This document shows, in pieces, positions 32,615-43,291 of a stretch of 64,000 bases of DNA (position 1 is its first letter; each line of letters begins with the position of its first letter). Position numbers and translations under genes: made by a program. The notes beneath the pieces are model-generated. The model ran no database searches and was not told the DNA's origin. It saw only the letters and a program-made list of their open reading frames with translations. Origin of the DNA: Nemophila menziesii (lineage: Eukaryota > Streptophyta > Magnoliopsida > Boraginales > Hydrophyllaceae); the NCBI GenBank assembly GCA_029959085.1, contig JARWIR010000008.1:5704001-5768000 (forward strand), in the 5' to 3' direction.

Positions 32615-34155
32615 TGATGTCTCCCTAAATGTTCTAATTTTATGCCCTTGGGATACATCATTTTTGGTGTTTATTTGAATATTTAGATAGACTTTTGGTG
32701 TTAAAATGCAATAAGTCGATTTTCCACTTTTAATTCTAGTATTTTTCGTTTTTTAAACTTTTGCGCGTAATATGCTTTGTTTTGAGTGAAAAGTTGTAGG
32801 TTTTGAATACTAGCTAGGAGAGGAACCAAAGCAAAAAGTCAAAGATCATGTCATGAAGTCAAAGCAAGAAGAAATATCCCGAAAGAATTGAGAATTTCAA
32901 GCTACAAATCTGGAAAGTTGTCAAAGATTGCTATTTTCGAGCCATCTAAGAGTGTAGTTAGCCTCTGACTTGTGAAGAAAAATTGTTTCCCGTTGAGTTA
33001 CGGAAATTTAGAAATTGGAATGAGGTCAATCCGAGTTGAAATGAGCCGGTTAGAGCTGTTTTACTGGAGGTGGTGCAGCAGTTACGGGATTTGGTCTTAA
33101 TTAGTGGACTTGGGCTTTTCTAATATTCACTTAATACTTATTAAAAGTCCTAGTCCGAATTTCAGCTTATAAAAGGGTTTTGGACTTCTATTTTCACACA
33201 CCTTTTTCATAACATAACATACGCTTAAGAGTCAGACACCAGAGAAGAAGCTAGAGCAAGGAAGAGAAGAAGCAAGGCTGGAGACTGTCTATATCTCCAA
33301 TTCTTAGCCAATTCAACTCCGTAATTAGGTCTTCTATTTTATTCTGTAAAACATTATGAATCCAATTATTTCTTTAGTTTTTGTATTTTCAATAATTATG
33401 AGCTAAACTTAAATAGTGTTTGAGAACGCATAATGGGTTAATCCCAATTTGATTTTTTTTCATGTGTTTGGATTTGAGATTTTTATAAATGAGATCAAAT
33501 TGGGTAAATTGTATTTTTCATTAATTTTCTTTTATTCACTATAATTGACGTAATTAACCAATCATAGGACTTAGTATCTAGGCTATTCCAATTAGTGGCG
33601 ATTGGATCACCTTGACAGGGGGTTTAAATACAGATCTAGTTAATGAATGTAGGTTAGAAATTAGAGACTCTGACGAGCTTAATTAAACCTATGGCCAATT
33701 GGGTAGAATAGACTTAATCACTTGAGAGTGGACTATAATCACCCTGACGGGGTTTGTAGCACTTGAGAGTAGCTCCTTAGTCCACCCTGATGGGGGTAAG
33801 GAGAATTACGAATCCCGACCAATACAGATTTACCAATTTGTCCCTTAAACAATACATGCACTGAATGATAATTAGGTAAAACCCTTGCGTCTCTCAAGTA
33901 CTGCCTTTCATATCTTGCGTAAACTACTTTATTTTCTTGCGTCTATTTTAATCTTTACTTTAATTAGTATTTTAAATTATTTGTCTTAGTCTTAGAAAAA
34001 CCAAACAAACAATTTTCAAAATTATTTACTTGTTTTCACGTGCAATTAACTACTATTCGATAAGCATTAGAGTCAACAATTCCGTCCCTGAGAACGAATC
34101 TGTTTTATCACATATATTACTTGGGACAACCGTACACTTGCGGTTGTGGTTCTCT
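32615..34155 (+). repeat. LTR of element D (3' LTR; also upstream of E's gag)
   Basis: 1541 bp starting tgatgtctccc. The right end is set by comparison with LTR E: both share ...tgtggttctc and then differ. The canonical end would be ...tctca, and here the last base is t. It has a TATA box at 33168-33175 and three CCC..GGG mini-repeats (33606-33622, 33741-33753, 33782-33797). About 16 differences from LTR E in the first 280 bp suggest roughly 5% divergence. There is no PBS after it. Confidence 0.85.
33168..33175 (+). promoter_or_regulatory. TATA box in LTR D
   Basis: TATAAAAG, placed 553 bases into the LTR and also present in LTR E at 43845-43852. It is the likely start region of element transcription. 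Confidence 0.6.
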
Positions 34156-35110
34156 TATCCTTATTGCATTATTTTTAGAACACACAATATTGATAACAAT
34201 GGTCAGAATGGCTTAGTCCCACCTTTTATTCCTCCCAAGTAGCTGATCCATGGTTCCTTACCGGTCCAGCACAAGAACCATTCCTTGCTCCTCCTCTTGG
34301 GATTGGCCCAGCCAATATTGATGTTCCGAGATTCCGTCCAAATTCAGGTATGTTAGCTCAATTTCAGAATTTCGGGAATTTTCGTGGCAAGCCCGGAGAA
34401 GATCCTATTCGCGCAGTACAAAAATTTATGCAAATCTACGATTTGTACATCACACATTGAGTAACAAAAGAGCAAATGTATTTTGCTACATTCAGATTTT
34501 TCGTGATAGATGGAGCGAGTGATTGGCATGATTCACAAGAGACGGGAAAGATTACGAATTGTGAACAGTTACATGCTGCGTTTTTCGATAGATACTATCC
34601 ATCCAACATGAGATTAGATGCTCAACTCGAGTTGACACATTTCCGACAAGAATATGATGAAGCTTTGGGTAGGAGTTGGTTGAGATTCCAGAATTGTTTG
34701 CGAAGAGTTCCCAATCATGACCTTTCAGAACAACAACAATTGAAGATTTTTTATAATGGTCTTGATGGGAGATCAAGGAAAGATTTAGATTTATTATGTG
34801 GTGGTGCGTTTTTACAGGTTCTACCCGTTCACGCAAGAATTATTTTGGATAGAACGGTAACTAATGAAGTGGATTGGAATACTGTGAGAACACCTGTTAA
34901 AGGGGGAGTTAATAACGTCAATATTGAAGAAAAATTCACCTCCTTAGAGAACAAAATACAAACAACATTAGAACAACAATTGAAGCAACTTACGTTAGAT
35001 GTGAAAGAAGGTTTTTCGAATAAAAGGGTTGAGGTGAATGCTGCACAAGAAGTTTATGGATGTTCGTATTGTGGTGTGAATGATCATGGATGAGAGAACT
35101 GTCTGAATAA
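34156..35110 (+). pseudogene. Gag of element E (5' truncated, with stops)
   Basis: It starts abruptly after LTR D, with no PBS, leader or gag N-terminus. A short frame reads NGLVPPFIPP, then shifts near 34240 into ADPWFLTGP. The Retrotrans_gag domain runs to about 34850 (GMLAQFQNFGNFRG, then DPIRAVQKFMQIY, SWLRFQNCLRRVP, LKIFYNGLD) and is broken by a TGA at 34458-34460. A CCHC zinc knuckle at 35061-35102 (CSYCGVNDHG then ENC) contains a TGA (35091-35093) exactly where element A has Trp. Both stops are consistent with C-to-T or G-to-A change. The Asn/Gln-rich part continues in the next frame. Confidence 0.85.
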
Positions 35111-35120
35111 TCAAGAGTCC

Positions 35121-36374
35121 GTGATGTTTGTTTCTAACCGAGGGAATTTCAATTCGAATGGTAATGGATATCAACCTAACAGAAACCATCCTGGGTTTCA
35201 ATATTCAAATCCTGATGGGGCAGCAAATCCTACTTACGCATATCAGCCGCGTCCCCAAGGTAATAACTATAATCTAAGACCTCAGAATAATTATCAAGGG
35301 AGACAGAATCAAGGAAATTATGTTCTGAGACAACCTTCTCAAGACAATTATAATGACACCATGAACCAGAAAGCCTTACCTGCTCAACCACAAGAAGGTA
35401 CAAACAACCTTCAGAAAACCGTAGAAAAGTTGATTGAGCTTCATGCACAGTCAATCCAAAGGCAACAAGCTTCTGAAGCACACATTCAAATGTTAGAGAA
35501 TCAAGTTTCGCAAATTTCAAAACAACTGAATCAGCGTCCACAAGGGCAACTCCCTAGCGACACAGAAAATCCTATACAGAAAGAAGATTGTAATGCTGTG
35601 ACTCTCAGAAGTGGTAAGAATTATCCACCACCTCCTTTTCCAGTTATGAAAGAGAAAGAAGTTACTAGAAAAGAAAAGGATGTGGTGGATAAGAATAAAG
35701 ATGATGAAGTAGAAGAAGTGGAGAGGCCTGTTGAAATTCCGAAAAAGAAAGATGATGTTGTAAGTCGTCCTCCTCCACCATTTCCGTCTAGAGTGAAAAA
35801 GAAGGGTGATATAGCTGAGTATCAAAAGTTCTTTAATAGATTGAGAGACCTTAGTATTAATATTCCGCTACTAGAAGCTATCAGAGATATACAAAAATAT
35901 ACGATGTTTTTGAAAAGAGCTCTCACCAACAAAATGCCGTATTGTGATAATGAAATGATTGGTTTACCGGAAGAATGTAGTGATATTTGTCAAAGTAAGC
36001 TACCTCCGAAGTTACTTGATCCTGGGAGTTTCACGATTCCTATTTCAATTGGAGAAGAATGGAAAGGTAAAGCACTATGTGACTTGGGTGCGAGCATTAA
36101 TCTTATGCCCAAGTCAATCTTTGATAAATTGAAAATTGGAGTAGCAAGACCCACTTCTTTGGTCTTGCAAATGGCGGATCAGTCCCTTGCACATCCCGAG
36201 GGTCGATTAGAAGATGTCCTCGGTAAGGCAGGTTCATTAGTATTTCCCGTTGATTTTCTTATTCTTGAATACGACGCGGATAGGAATGTCCCCATTATTT
36301 TGGGAAGACCATTCCTAGCCACGGGGCGTACTTTAATTGATGTAGAAAATGGAGAATTAACAATGCAAATCTAA
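35121..36374 (+). CDS. Gag C-terminus and aspartic protease of element E
   Basis: 417 codons without a stop. The first 120 residues are Asn/Gln/Pro-rich Gag tail (QKALPAQPQEG as in A), followed by a heptad-like segment (about 95-140), a Lys/Glu-rich linker, and the retropepsin domain (about 290-417) with active-site Asp in CDLGASINLMPKSIF and the closing NVPIILGRPFLATG. The frame ends at a TAA; 22 codons later a TGA follows in the same phase before the RT frame, so protease and RT were once one polyprotein. Protease would process Gag-Pol. The frame is open here, but the element is dead overall. Confidence 0.85.
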   Translation: MMFVSNRGNFNSNGNGYQPNRNHPGFQYSNPDGAANPTYAYQPRPQGNNYNLRPQNNYQGRQNQGNYVLRQPSQDNYNDTMNQKALPAQPQEGTNNLQKTVEKLIELHAQSIQRQQASEAHIQMLENQVSQISKQLNQRPQGQLPSDTENPIQKEDCNAVTLRSGKNYPPPPFPVMKEKEVTRKEKDVVDKNKDDEVEEVERPVEIPKKKDDVVSRPPPPFPSRVKKKGDIAEYQKFFNRLRDLSINIPLLEAIRDIQKYTMFLKRALTNKMPYCDNEMIGLPEECSDICQSKLPPKLLDPGSFTIPISIGEEWKGKALCDLGASINLMPKSIFDKLKIGVARPTSLVLQMADQSLAHPEGRLEDVLGKAGSLVFPVDFLILEYDADRNVPIILGRPFLATGRTLIDVENGELTMQI

Positions 36375-36443
36375 GACGAGGTAGTGAAGTTCAACGTGTT
36401 CCGAGCTATGAAGTTTCCAGATTCTCAAGAGGATTGTTTCTGA

Positions 36444-38234
36444 ATGGATGTAATCGAGCATGCCACGCAAGAAGTATATAATGAATTTACTTATGATGAT
36501 GTTTTGCAGGCAGCCTTGACACTTGATCTACCTGAATTAATGGAAGAGCTTGCCAAAACAGTGGCAGCTCTTAACTCTGAGAATCCAAAGTATAGGCGTC
36601 TAGCCTATGAACCTATGAGAGAACCGAGGGAGATTGTAACTAAAAAGAAACCTTCAATCGAATCTCCTCCGCAATTGGAAGAAAAGCCTTTGCCATCACA
36701 CTTGAGGTATGCGTATTTATGTACTAATGAAACTCTACCTGTTATTGTTTCAGCGAATTTAACAGGTCCTCAAGATGATAAACTGTTGCGTGTTTTAAGA
36801 GCTAACAAAGAGGCGATAGGATGGACTATTGCCGATATCAAAGGCATTAGCCCCTCCTATTGTCAATACAAAATCATTCTTGAAGATGATAACGCACACT
36901 CAGTTGAAGGTCAAAGGAGATTAATGCCAACCATGAAGGAAGTTGTAAAGAAGGAGGTTATTAAGCTGTTAGACGCAAGGCTTATTTATCCCATTTCGAG
37001 TAGTGAATGGGTGAGTCCAGTTCAGTGTGTGCCGAAGAAAAGAGGAATCACTACAGTTCTTAACGATAAAAATGAAGCTATTCCTTCAAGAACTGTTGTT
37101 GGTTGGAGAGTATGTATGGATTACCGCAAATTGACCAAGGCCACCAGAAAAGATCACTTCCCTCTTCCCTTCATAGATCAAATGTTAGACAAATTAGCTG
37201 GTAGAGAGTATTACTTCTTTTTAGATGGATATTCCGGATATAATCAAATTTACGTGGCGCCAGAAGATCAACATAAGACAACCTTTACATGCCCCTTTGG
37301 TACTTTTGCATATCGCAGAATGCCATTTGGGTTATATAACGCACCCGCTACGTTTCAAAGATGTAAGATGGAAATCTTCTGGGATATGATCGATAACTTC
37401 CTTGAGGTATTTATGGATGATTTCTCTATATTCGGTGATGACTTTGATAAGTGTTTACAGAATTTGGAGAGAGTTTTGATTAGATGCAATGAAAGTGATT
37501 TGGTTTTGAATTGGGAGAAGTGTCACTTTATGGTTCGAGAAGGTATCGTATTGGGTCACAAGGTTTCGAGTGCTGGTTTAGAGGTTGATCGCGCAAAGAT
37601 AGAGGTAATAAAAACTCTTCCAACTCATGTTTCTGTTAAAGGGGTGAGAAGTTTTCTTGGCCATGCTGGCTTTTATAGGAGGTTCATTAAATTTTTTTCT
37701 AATATTGCTAAACCACTATGTAACTTACTTGAGAAGGACACCAAATTCCTTTTCGATGAAGCTTGCATGGTGGCCTTCAAAGCAATCAAAGAAAAACTCA
37801 TTACCGCTCCTATTGTATTACCACCGGATTGGAATATGCCGTTTGAAGTTATGTGTGATGCTAGTGATTTAGCTATGGGAGCTGTTTTAGGCCAAAGAAA
37901 TAATAAGATATTTCATTCAATATATTATGCAAGCAAGACTTTCAATAGTGCTCAAATTAATTACACTGTTACAGAGAAAGAATTGCTAGCTGTTGTTTAT
38001 TCATTTGATAAGTTTCGTTCCTATCTGCTTGGAGCAAAAGTTGTTGTTTGTACAGATCATTCTGCTATTGGATATCTTATGGAGAAGAAGGATGCTAAAC
38101 CACGGTTGATAAGATGGGTTTTATTGCTACAAGAGTTTGATTTAGAGATTAAAGATCGAAAGGTTGTGAGAATCAAGTTGCAGATCATTTATCGCGTCTT
38201 GAAGGATCAGAATCAAATGGTGGACCTGAAGTAG
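36444..38234 (+). pseudogene. Reverse transcriptase and RNase H of element E
   Basis: 596 codons in phase with the protease frame upstream. The RT domain spans about residues 150-400: [24 protein letters not shown] with the first catalytic Asp, [14 protein letters not shown], then FMDD at 323-326 (the usual Athila form of YMDD). RNase H (about 455-575) shows [24 protein letters not shown] and CTDHSAI. A one-base deletion near 38162 (after KDRK) throws the last 20 or so codons out of frame; the correct frame carries on into the integrase. It would copy the element RNA into DNA. Confidence 0.9.
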
Positions 38235-38260
38235 TTAGAGAAGAATTTCCTAATGAGAGC

Positions 38261-39595
38261 TTGATCGCGATTCCCCTAGAAAATACTCCTTGGTATGCCG
38301 ATATTGCCAATTTAATTGTAAGTGGTTCTTTCCCTGAAGGTTCTACTTATCAAGAGAGAAAAAGATTAGCTCATCATACTAGACAATTATTTTGGGAGGA
38401 TCCTTTACTCTACAAAGTGTGTGCTGATCAAATGGTAAGAAGATGTATACCAAAGGAAGAAACTGAAGCGATTATAGCTGGTTGTCATGATTCACCTTAT
38501 GGAGGACATTTCGAAGGAGATCGAACTGCTGCTAAGGTATTACAATCAGGTTTTTACTGGCCTTCAATAATGAAAGATTGTCATGAATATGTTAAGAGAT
38601 GTGAAAGATGTCAATTTACGGGAAATATATCCAAGAGGGATGAGATGCCACGTAATAATGTTCTTGAAGTAGAGATATTCGATGTATGGGGTATTGATTT
38701 TATGGGTCCGTTTGTTCCTTCTAATGGTAACCTTTACATCTTATTAGCCGTTGATTACATGGCTAGGTGGGTAGAGGCCATTGCACTACCAACTAATGAT
38801 TCGCGAGTAGTAATTAAGTTTCTGACATCACACATCTTCACTAGACATGGTACACCGCGAGTAATTATTAGCAATGGAGGTTCTCATTTCGTGAATAAGT
38901 ATCTGAAGACAGTTCTAGAGAAGTATCGGGTGAGACATCGTGTATCTACCGTTTATCATCCACAAGCCAATGGTCAAGCTAAAGTCTCAAATAGTGAGGT
39001 AAAATCTATTTTAGAGAAGACTGTTGGTCCTACAAGAAAAGATTGGTCAATGAAGTTAGACGATGCATTATGGGCTTATCGTACTGCGTTTAAAACTCCA
39101 GTTGGTGCATCCCCGTATCGAATGGTTTATGGTAAGGCTTGTCACTTGCCTATTGAGCTTGAAATGGGTGCATATTGGGCTATTGTGCAGTTAAACTTAG
39201 ATCCTAATTTAGCCGGTCAGAATCGAATGATGAAACTTAATGAACTTGATGAATTTCGATTACATGCTTACGAAAATGCTAAACTTTACAAAGAAAACAC
39301 TAAGAGGTGGCATGATAATCGAATTCGTGAGAAGATCTTTGTAGTGGGACAAAAGGTATCGAAGTATAACTCAAAGTTCAGCAATTATCCGGGTAGATTT
39401 AGATCGAAGTGGTCGTGTCCTTATGTTGTGACCAAAGTTACACCTCATGGAGCGATAGAAATAGAACATCTACTCGAGAACCATACCTTCATGGTGAACG
39501 GTCATCGAATAAAGATATACCATGGAGGTGAAGACACCAATCGCTCGGAAGATCCACATCCCGGGGAGGTCATGTACCCTTTCGAAGCTCCTTAG
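38261..39595 (+). pseudogene. Integrase of element E, catalytic residues lost
   Basis: 444 codons, one frame off from the RT frame. The zinc-binding HHCC region is at about residues 85-130 ([14 protein letters not shown], then CERCQ). In the catalytic core Asp146 (WGIDFMGPF) is kept, but the second Asp is Asn205 (IISNGGSHF) and the Glu is Lys241 (GQAKVSN). The N205-K241 gap is exactly the 35 residues of the D,D(35)E motif, so two of three catalytic residues are changed. The C-terminal domain ([12 protein letters not shown] ... PYVVTKV) matches the CTD kept in A, B and F. It would insert element DNA in the genome, but cannot as coded. Confidence 0.9.
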
Positions 39596-39610
39596 AAGCG
39601 TGAGGTAACT

Positions 39611-39627
39611 CGTCGAGCTTAACGACG
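39611..39627 (+). promoter_or_regulatory. Small hairpin after the pol stop of element E
   Basis: Arms cgtcg (39611-39615) and cgacg (39623-39627) enclose agcttaa. A has cgtct/agacg at the same place, so the fifth pair has changed on both sides. Confidence 0.5.
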
Positions 39628-39824
39628 TTAAACAAAAGCCAATTAATTGTATATTAGTTAAGTCTTTTAATTTTCGTAGTGTATATTAGATAAATTTCGT
39701 TAATTTAGTGTTTATTATTAAGAAATGAGGAAGGGTAGTTGTTTTTGATGATTTCAGGGGTAAAAGAGTCATGAGTTTGGGGTAGAAACGATGAAAAAAC
39801 GAAAAAATTGGAGTAAAAAAACTG
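39628..39824 (+). other. AT-rich spacer of element E with PPT-like motif
   Basis: No gene. A TGAGTTTGGGGT motif lies at 39773-39784, just before the GC-rich block; F has one at the same relative place (45277-45290). Confidence 0.5.
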
Positions 39825-40250
39825 TGCTCGCCGGCATGCTGGTCATCTGACCGGCTAGCCGCTCAAACACGCTGAAGACCCCCAAACTCTCTGACTAGTG
39901 CGTCCACTTGGACGAAAGACGTAGCGTCCACGTTTGCGCCAGCGAGACTTCGCCAGCATGCCGGTCGGCCACCGGCTAGCCGACCAGCAAGGCGAAAAAG
40001 TTCTGACCAGAGCGTCACGTTTGACGCAAGGTGCTGCATCTGAGGTTGCGCCAGCGACACGCGACCTACATGCCGGCCATATCACCGGCTAGCCGGCCCG
40101 CGAAGATGGATTCTCTGGTTAGTGCATCGGCTAAGACGCAAGGGAGCTTGCGTCGAAGGTAAAACAAATTCAAAATTTTAAATTTTTCGCCGAGACTGCG
40201 ATCGGCATGCCGGTCAACCACCGGCAAGCCGGCGCGCTGTTGCGTGGAGG
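39825..40250 (+). repeat. GC-rich block of element E: four degenerate units with hairpins
   Basis: Four units of roughly 120-130 bp begin near 39831, 39951, 40070 and 40202. Each has a ccggcatgccgg-like half and an accggctagccgg-like half that can pair, for example gccggt/accggc at 39960-39976. Between them lie gacg/cgtc-rich repeats. The motif sequence differs from A, B and F, but the position between pol and the extra ORF is the same. Frames read through it on the minus strand are not considered genes. Confidence 0.75.
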
Positions 40251-40624
40251 CGGTTTGTGAAGCTTTAAACCTAATTTTTTACCTTATTTTCCAATCCAAC
40301 CTTTTATTACGAATCCTAGCCCCCACCTACTTCGAAACTCATCATCTAAACACTATAAAATCATCAAACCAAGCCCTCTTTCATCACAAAAACACACAAT
40401 CAACTCATATCCTCTCCAAAACATCATCAAATTCCCACTTTTCTCCAAAAAATTCTTCTTCCTAACCTTCATATAAACCCAATTCCTTCACAATTCTTCT
40501 CAAATAGCCTTTAGCCATACCATATTCCACCATATTCTTCAAGTTTAAACCTCAAAACATCAAAGTTCTAAGTTTTTCTCTAGCTTTTTCACTATTTGAA
40601 GTTTTGAGTTTGGGGTGAAAAGAG
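40251..40624 (+). other. Leader of the extra ORF in element E
   Basis: A C/A/T-rich, G-poor leader, like a 5' UTR, ending in TTGAGTTTGGGGT (40604-40616), which is 8 bases before the ATG at 40625. No gene. Confidence 0.6.
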
Positions 40625-41924
40625 ATGACTAACAGAACCTATTCTATGCGTACTTATCGAAGAAACGTTCCAAGAAACAGAAACACTGTTGGTGCCTAGA
40701 ACAAGCAATTGAGATTCCGGATTCGCGTTCCAAACGCAAGACTGAAGAAATCCCAGCTGCTCAGAAAAGGAAAGAAAATCCGATTAAGGCTAATCCGAAA
40801 AGTAGGCCAATTGATGAACCAGAAAGTGAGGACGAATCTGAAGAAGAAACTCCGCAAGCACTTGTTCAAGAACCAAGGTTAACAAGAAGAAAGATGTGTG
40901 CTCAGAAACCGAAGAGAGTTGCTATGACTTGGAATGATCAGGTTGGTGACAGAATTAATTACTTGAAATTTGGTATTGAGAAGGGTCTTCCAAAGGGAAT
41001 TATGAATAGTTCTTTTAAGGATTATGCTATTACTTGTGACAAGTTTGGGTGGAAAGAGGTGAGAGAGAGAAATCTTGAATTTATTCCTACATTGGTGCGT
41101 GATTTTTACGAGGGACTAACTTTTTCAAAAGAAGCCATTATTGTACGCAAAAAGGTAATTCCTCTCTTTGCTGAGCTTATTCGCCAATCCTTGAAATTAC
41201 CCAACTTCACCGGCCCCTGCCCTTACCAAGAAACCCTTATCGATCCTTCTTTCGATTTCAAATATCTTTGGGGAAAAGTACTTATTCCTGGGACCCTCCC
41301 AATTCTATCAGGAGAGCGTTATCATGGACAGTTTTATATTAGTAATTTATTGCCTTGTGCTAAGGTTTGGTCCCATTTCATAGTCCCTACCTTCTTTGGT
41401 ATTACACACACTTCGGAATTGAAAAGGAACATATTATATTCATCAAGTGTATGGTTGAGGAAAAACATATCGATGTGGCACGTGTGCTTTATGATAATAT
41501 TATGGAATTCGAGAAAGCTCCTACTACGCAACAGAATCTTAAATTTCCTTGTACGATCACTACCTTGTGTCTAGACGCTAAGATCCCGTGCAAATGTGAA
41601 GAAGCTGAACCATCCGTAGTTGGAGACCAGATAACTTTAAATTCGATTCAGAATGCCCATGACGAAGCAGCACAAGCTGTACGGACTCCTAGAGCTTCTT
41701 CAAAGAAGAAGATACATACCGATAACGAGTTCAAGTCAAAAATCAAGGTGTTGGAAGAGAATCAAGTGAAGATGATTTCTACTTTAGGAAACGTTACAAA
41801 AGAGATGGACCTTATCCGAAACATGCTACTTGGGGTGAGAAAGATTCAACATGCCACCTATGGTCTACTTACGCAGGATAAAGTTCATGGACGCAACACC
41901 GGTGACCAACCATGCGTTGGTTAA
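40625..41924 (+). pseudogene. Extra 3' ORF of element E, plant transposon protein family
   Basis: The start ATG (MTNRTYSMRTY) is conserved with A. A TAG (40697-40699) and a shift follow, then one frame from about 40705 to 41430: a basic/acidic N-terminal region with nuclear-localisation-like KRK motifs, then the domain (FGIEKGLPKGIMNSS, LVRDFYEGLTFSK, VRKKVIPLFAELIRQSL). A one-base loss in an A run (A4 here, A5 in D, near 41427) shifts the rest, which continues in another frame to 41924 with FPCTITTLCLDAKIP and a C-terminal coiled coil. Apart from these it is well kept. No membrane segment. Role unknown. Confidence 0.85.
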
Positions 41925-43255
41925 GCTACGTTTTCTACCCCATTCGCGTTTCAGTGTAGATTAATTTATTTGCTTTGAGTCTTTTCGAGTCGTGGGGACA
42001 CGACATATTTTTGATTTTGGGGTGGGGTTAGTTGCCTCATCCTAGTTTTTATGTTTTATTTGTTTTATTTGTTTTAATTTCTTCCAATAAAAACAATTAG
42101 GAGTTGCGCTTGACTGTAGAAGATTTTAAATGTCCCTTATAAGCATTCTTTTGATGAATCTATGATAGTAAATATTGGACTTTAGGGAATAACATAAAAC
42201 ACGCTTTAATTGCATGCAAACATAGATAATGAATAGAAAAAATTAATAAACAATGCAAAAGAAGTAAGCTTGTACTTAAGGAAAATGTTTGGTTTGTAGA
42301 ACGTGAGATCTAAATTAGTAGAGAACCCACTTAGATATGAACTAGAGACAAACCATGTAACTAGGAAAATGATAGGGGCAGTTCTTTGATAGCCATTTGG
42401 AGGCTTTTAGCTTGCTATCCCTTATATTAATTTTATCCGTCTTAGCCCAATTTTGAGCCTTAAGCCTTTTCTTTTGTAGCCACGATATAAGCCCATTATC
42501 CCTTAGATTATTAGGCATGACCAAATGACCCGCACTTGAATCACGATCCTGAGACCTGTCTCGAGTTTGAGTTTGGGGTGGAGGGTCCACATTTGGGAAA
42601 TTACATTGGGAGGGAATTATATGTTTTTGTATTGAGGCACAAAAATAAAAGATGATATTATTATTTGTAACCCTTTACCGGGATTTGAAAAAAAAATGAA
42701 AAAGAAAATAAAAAGAAAGAAAGAATAAAATATCCGGCAAAGTGGAATATTTTGAAAAATCATCTTAGATTAATTGGGTTGACATGGGGACGCGACATTA
42801 GTGCGTGAAATGGGTTGAGTGAGAACATTATATGAGTGTAAACTCAAGCTCGTGGACAGTGGTTGATGGTAAGTGAGGAGAGAGCCAAAAGCTCACTTCA
42901 AATTTACCAAATATACATACCACACCGTCCCTAAGCCTACGCTAAAACCGTAAAGTCTTCGTGATTCCTAGGTGCATGGTAAGTTAATAGGGAGTATACT
43001 AAGTGGAGCGTTCAAAGCGAGTAAGGATCGAGGAACAAACTATAGCCATCATAATGAGATAAGTACAAGTGTAACCTTCTAGCATTGCAAAGTTAATTTT
43101 ATGATTGAAGTTATTTGTGTTTGATGTTGCATGATTAGTGTATGTTAGTTCTTAATGTTAGCTATATGAGATTTATTTTTATAATTGCTTTAGGGTGAAT
43201 TTACTAGCTTCTATTTTCTCTTGCATCTACTTCATTCCCCTCGTTTTTAGTTTTG
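41925..43255 (+). other. 3' noncoding region of element E
   Basis: No gene. PPT-like motifs lie at 42011-42027 and 42568-42584, and an A/G run near 42685-42730. It matches D 31251-32578 closely. Confidence 0.75.
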
Positions 43256-43291
43256 CTTTGTCGGGACGACAAAGGTTTGAGTTGGGGGTCT
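43256..43291 (+). promoter_or_regulatory. Polypurine tract of element E and adjoining hairpin
   Basis: Hairpin CTTTGTC-GGGAC-GACAAAG (43256-43274) and tract TTTGAGTTGGGGGTCT (43276-43291), identical to D. Confidence 0.9.

Noticed and set aside
39855..40085. Minus-strand frames in E's GC block as a Cys/Arg-rich protein
   Set aside because: Product of GC-rich tandem hairpin units; opposite to the element's strand.
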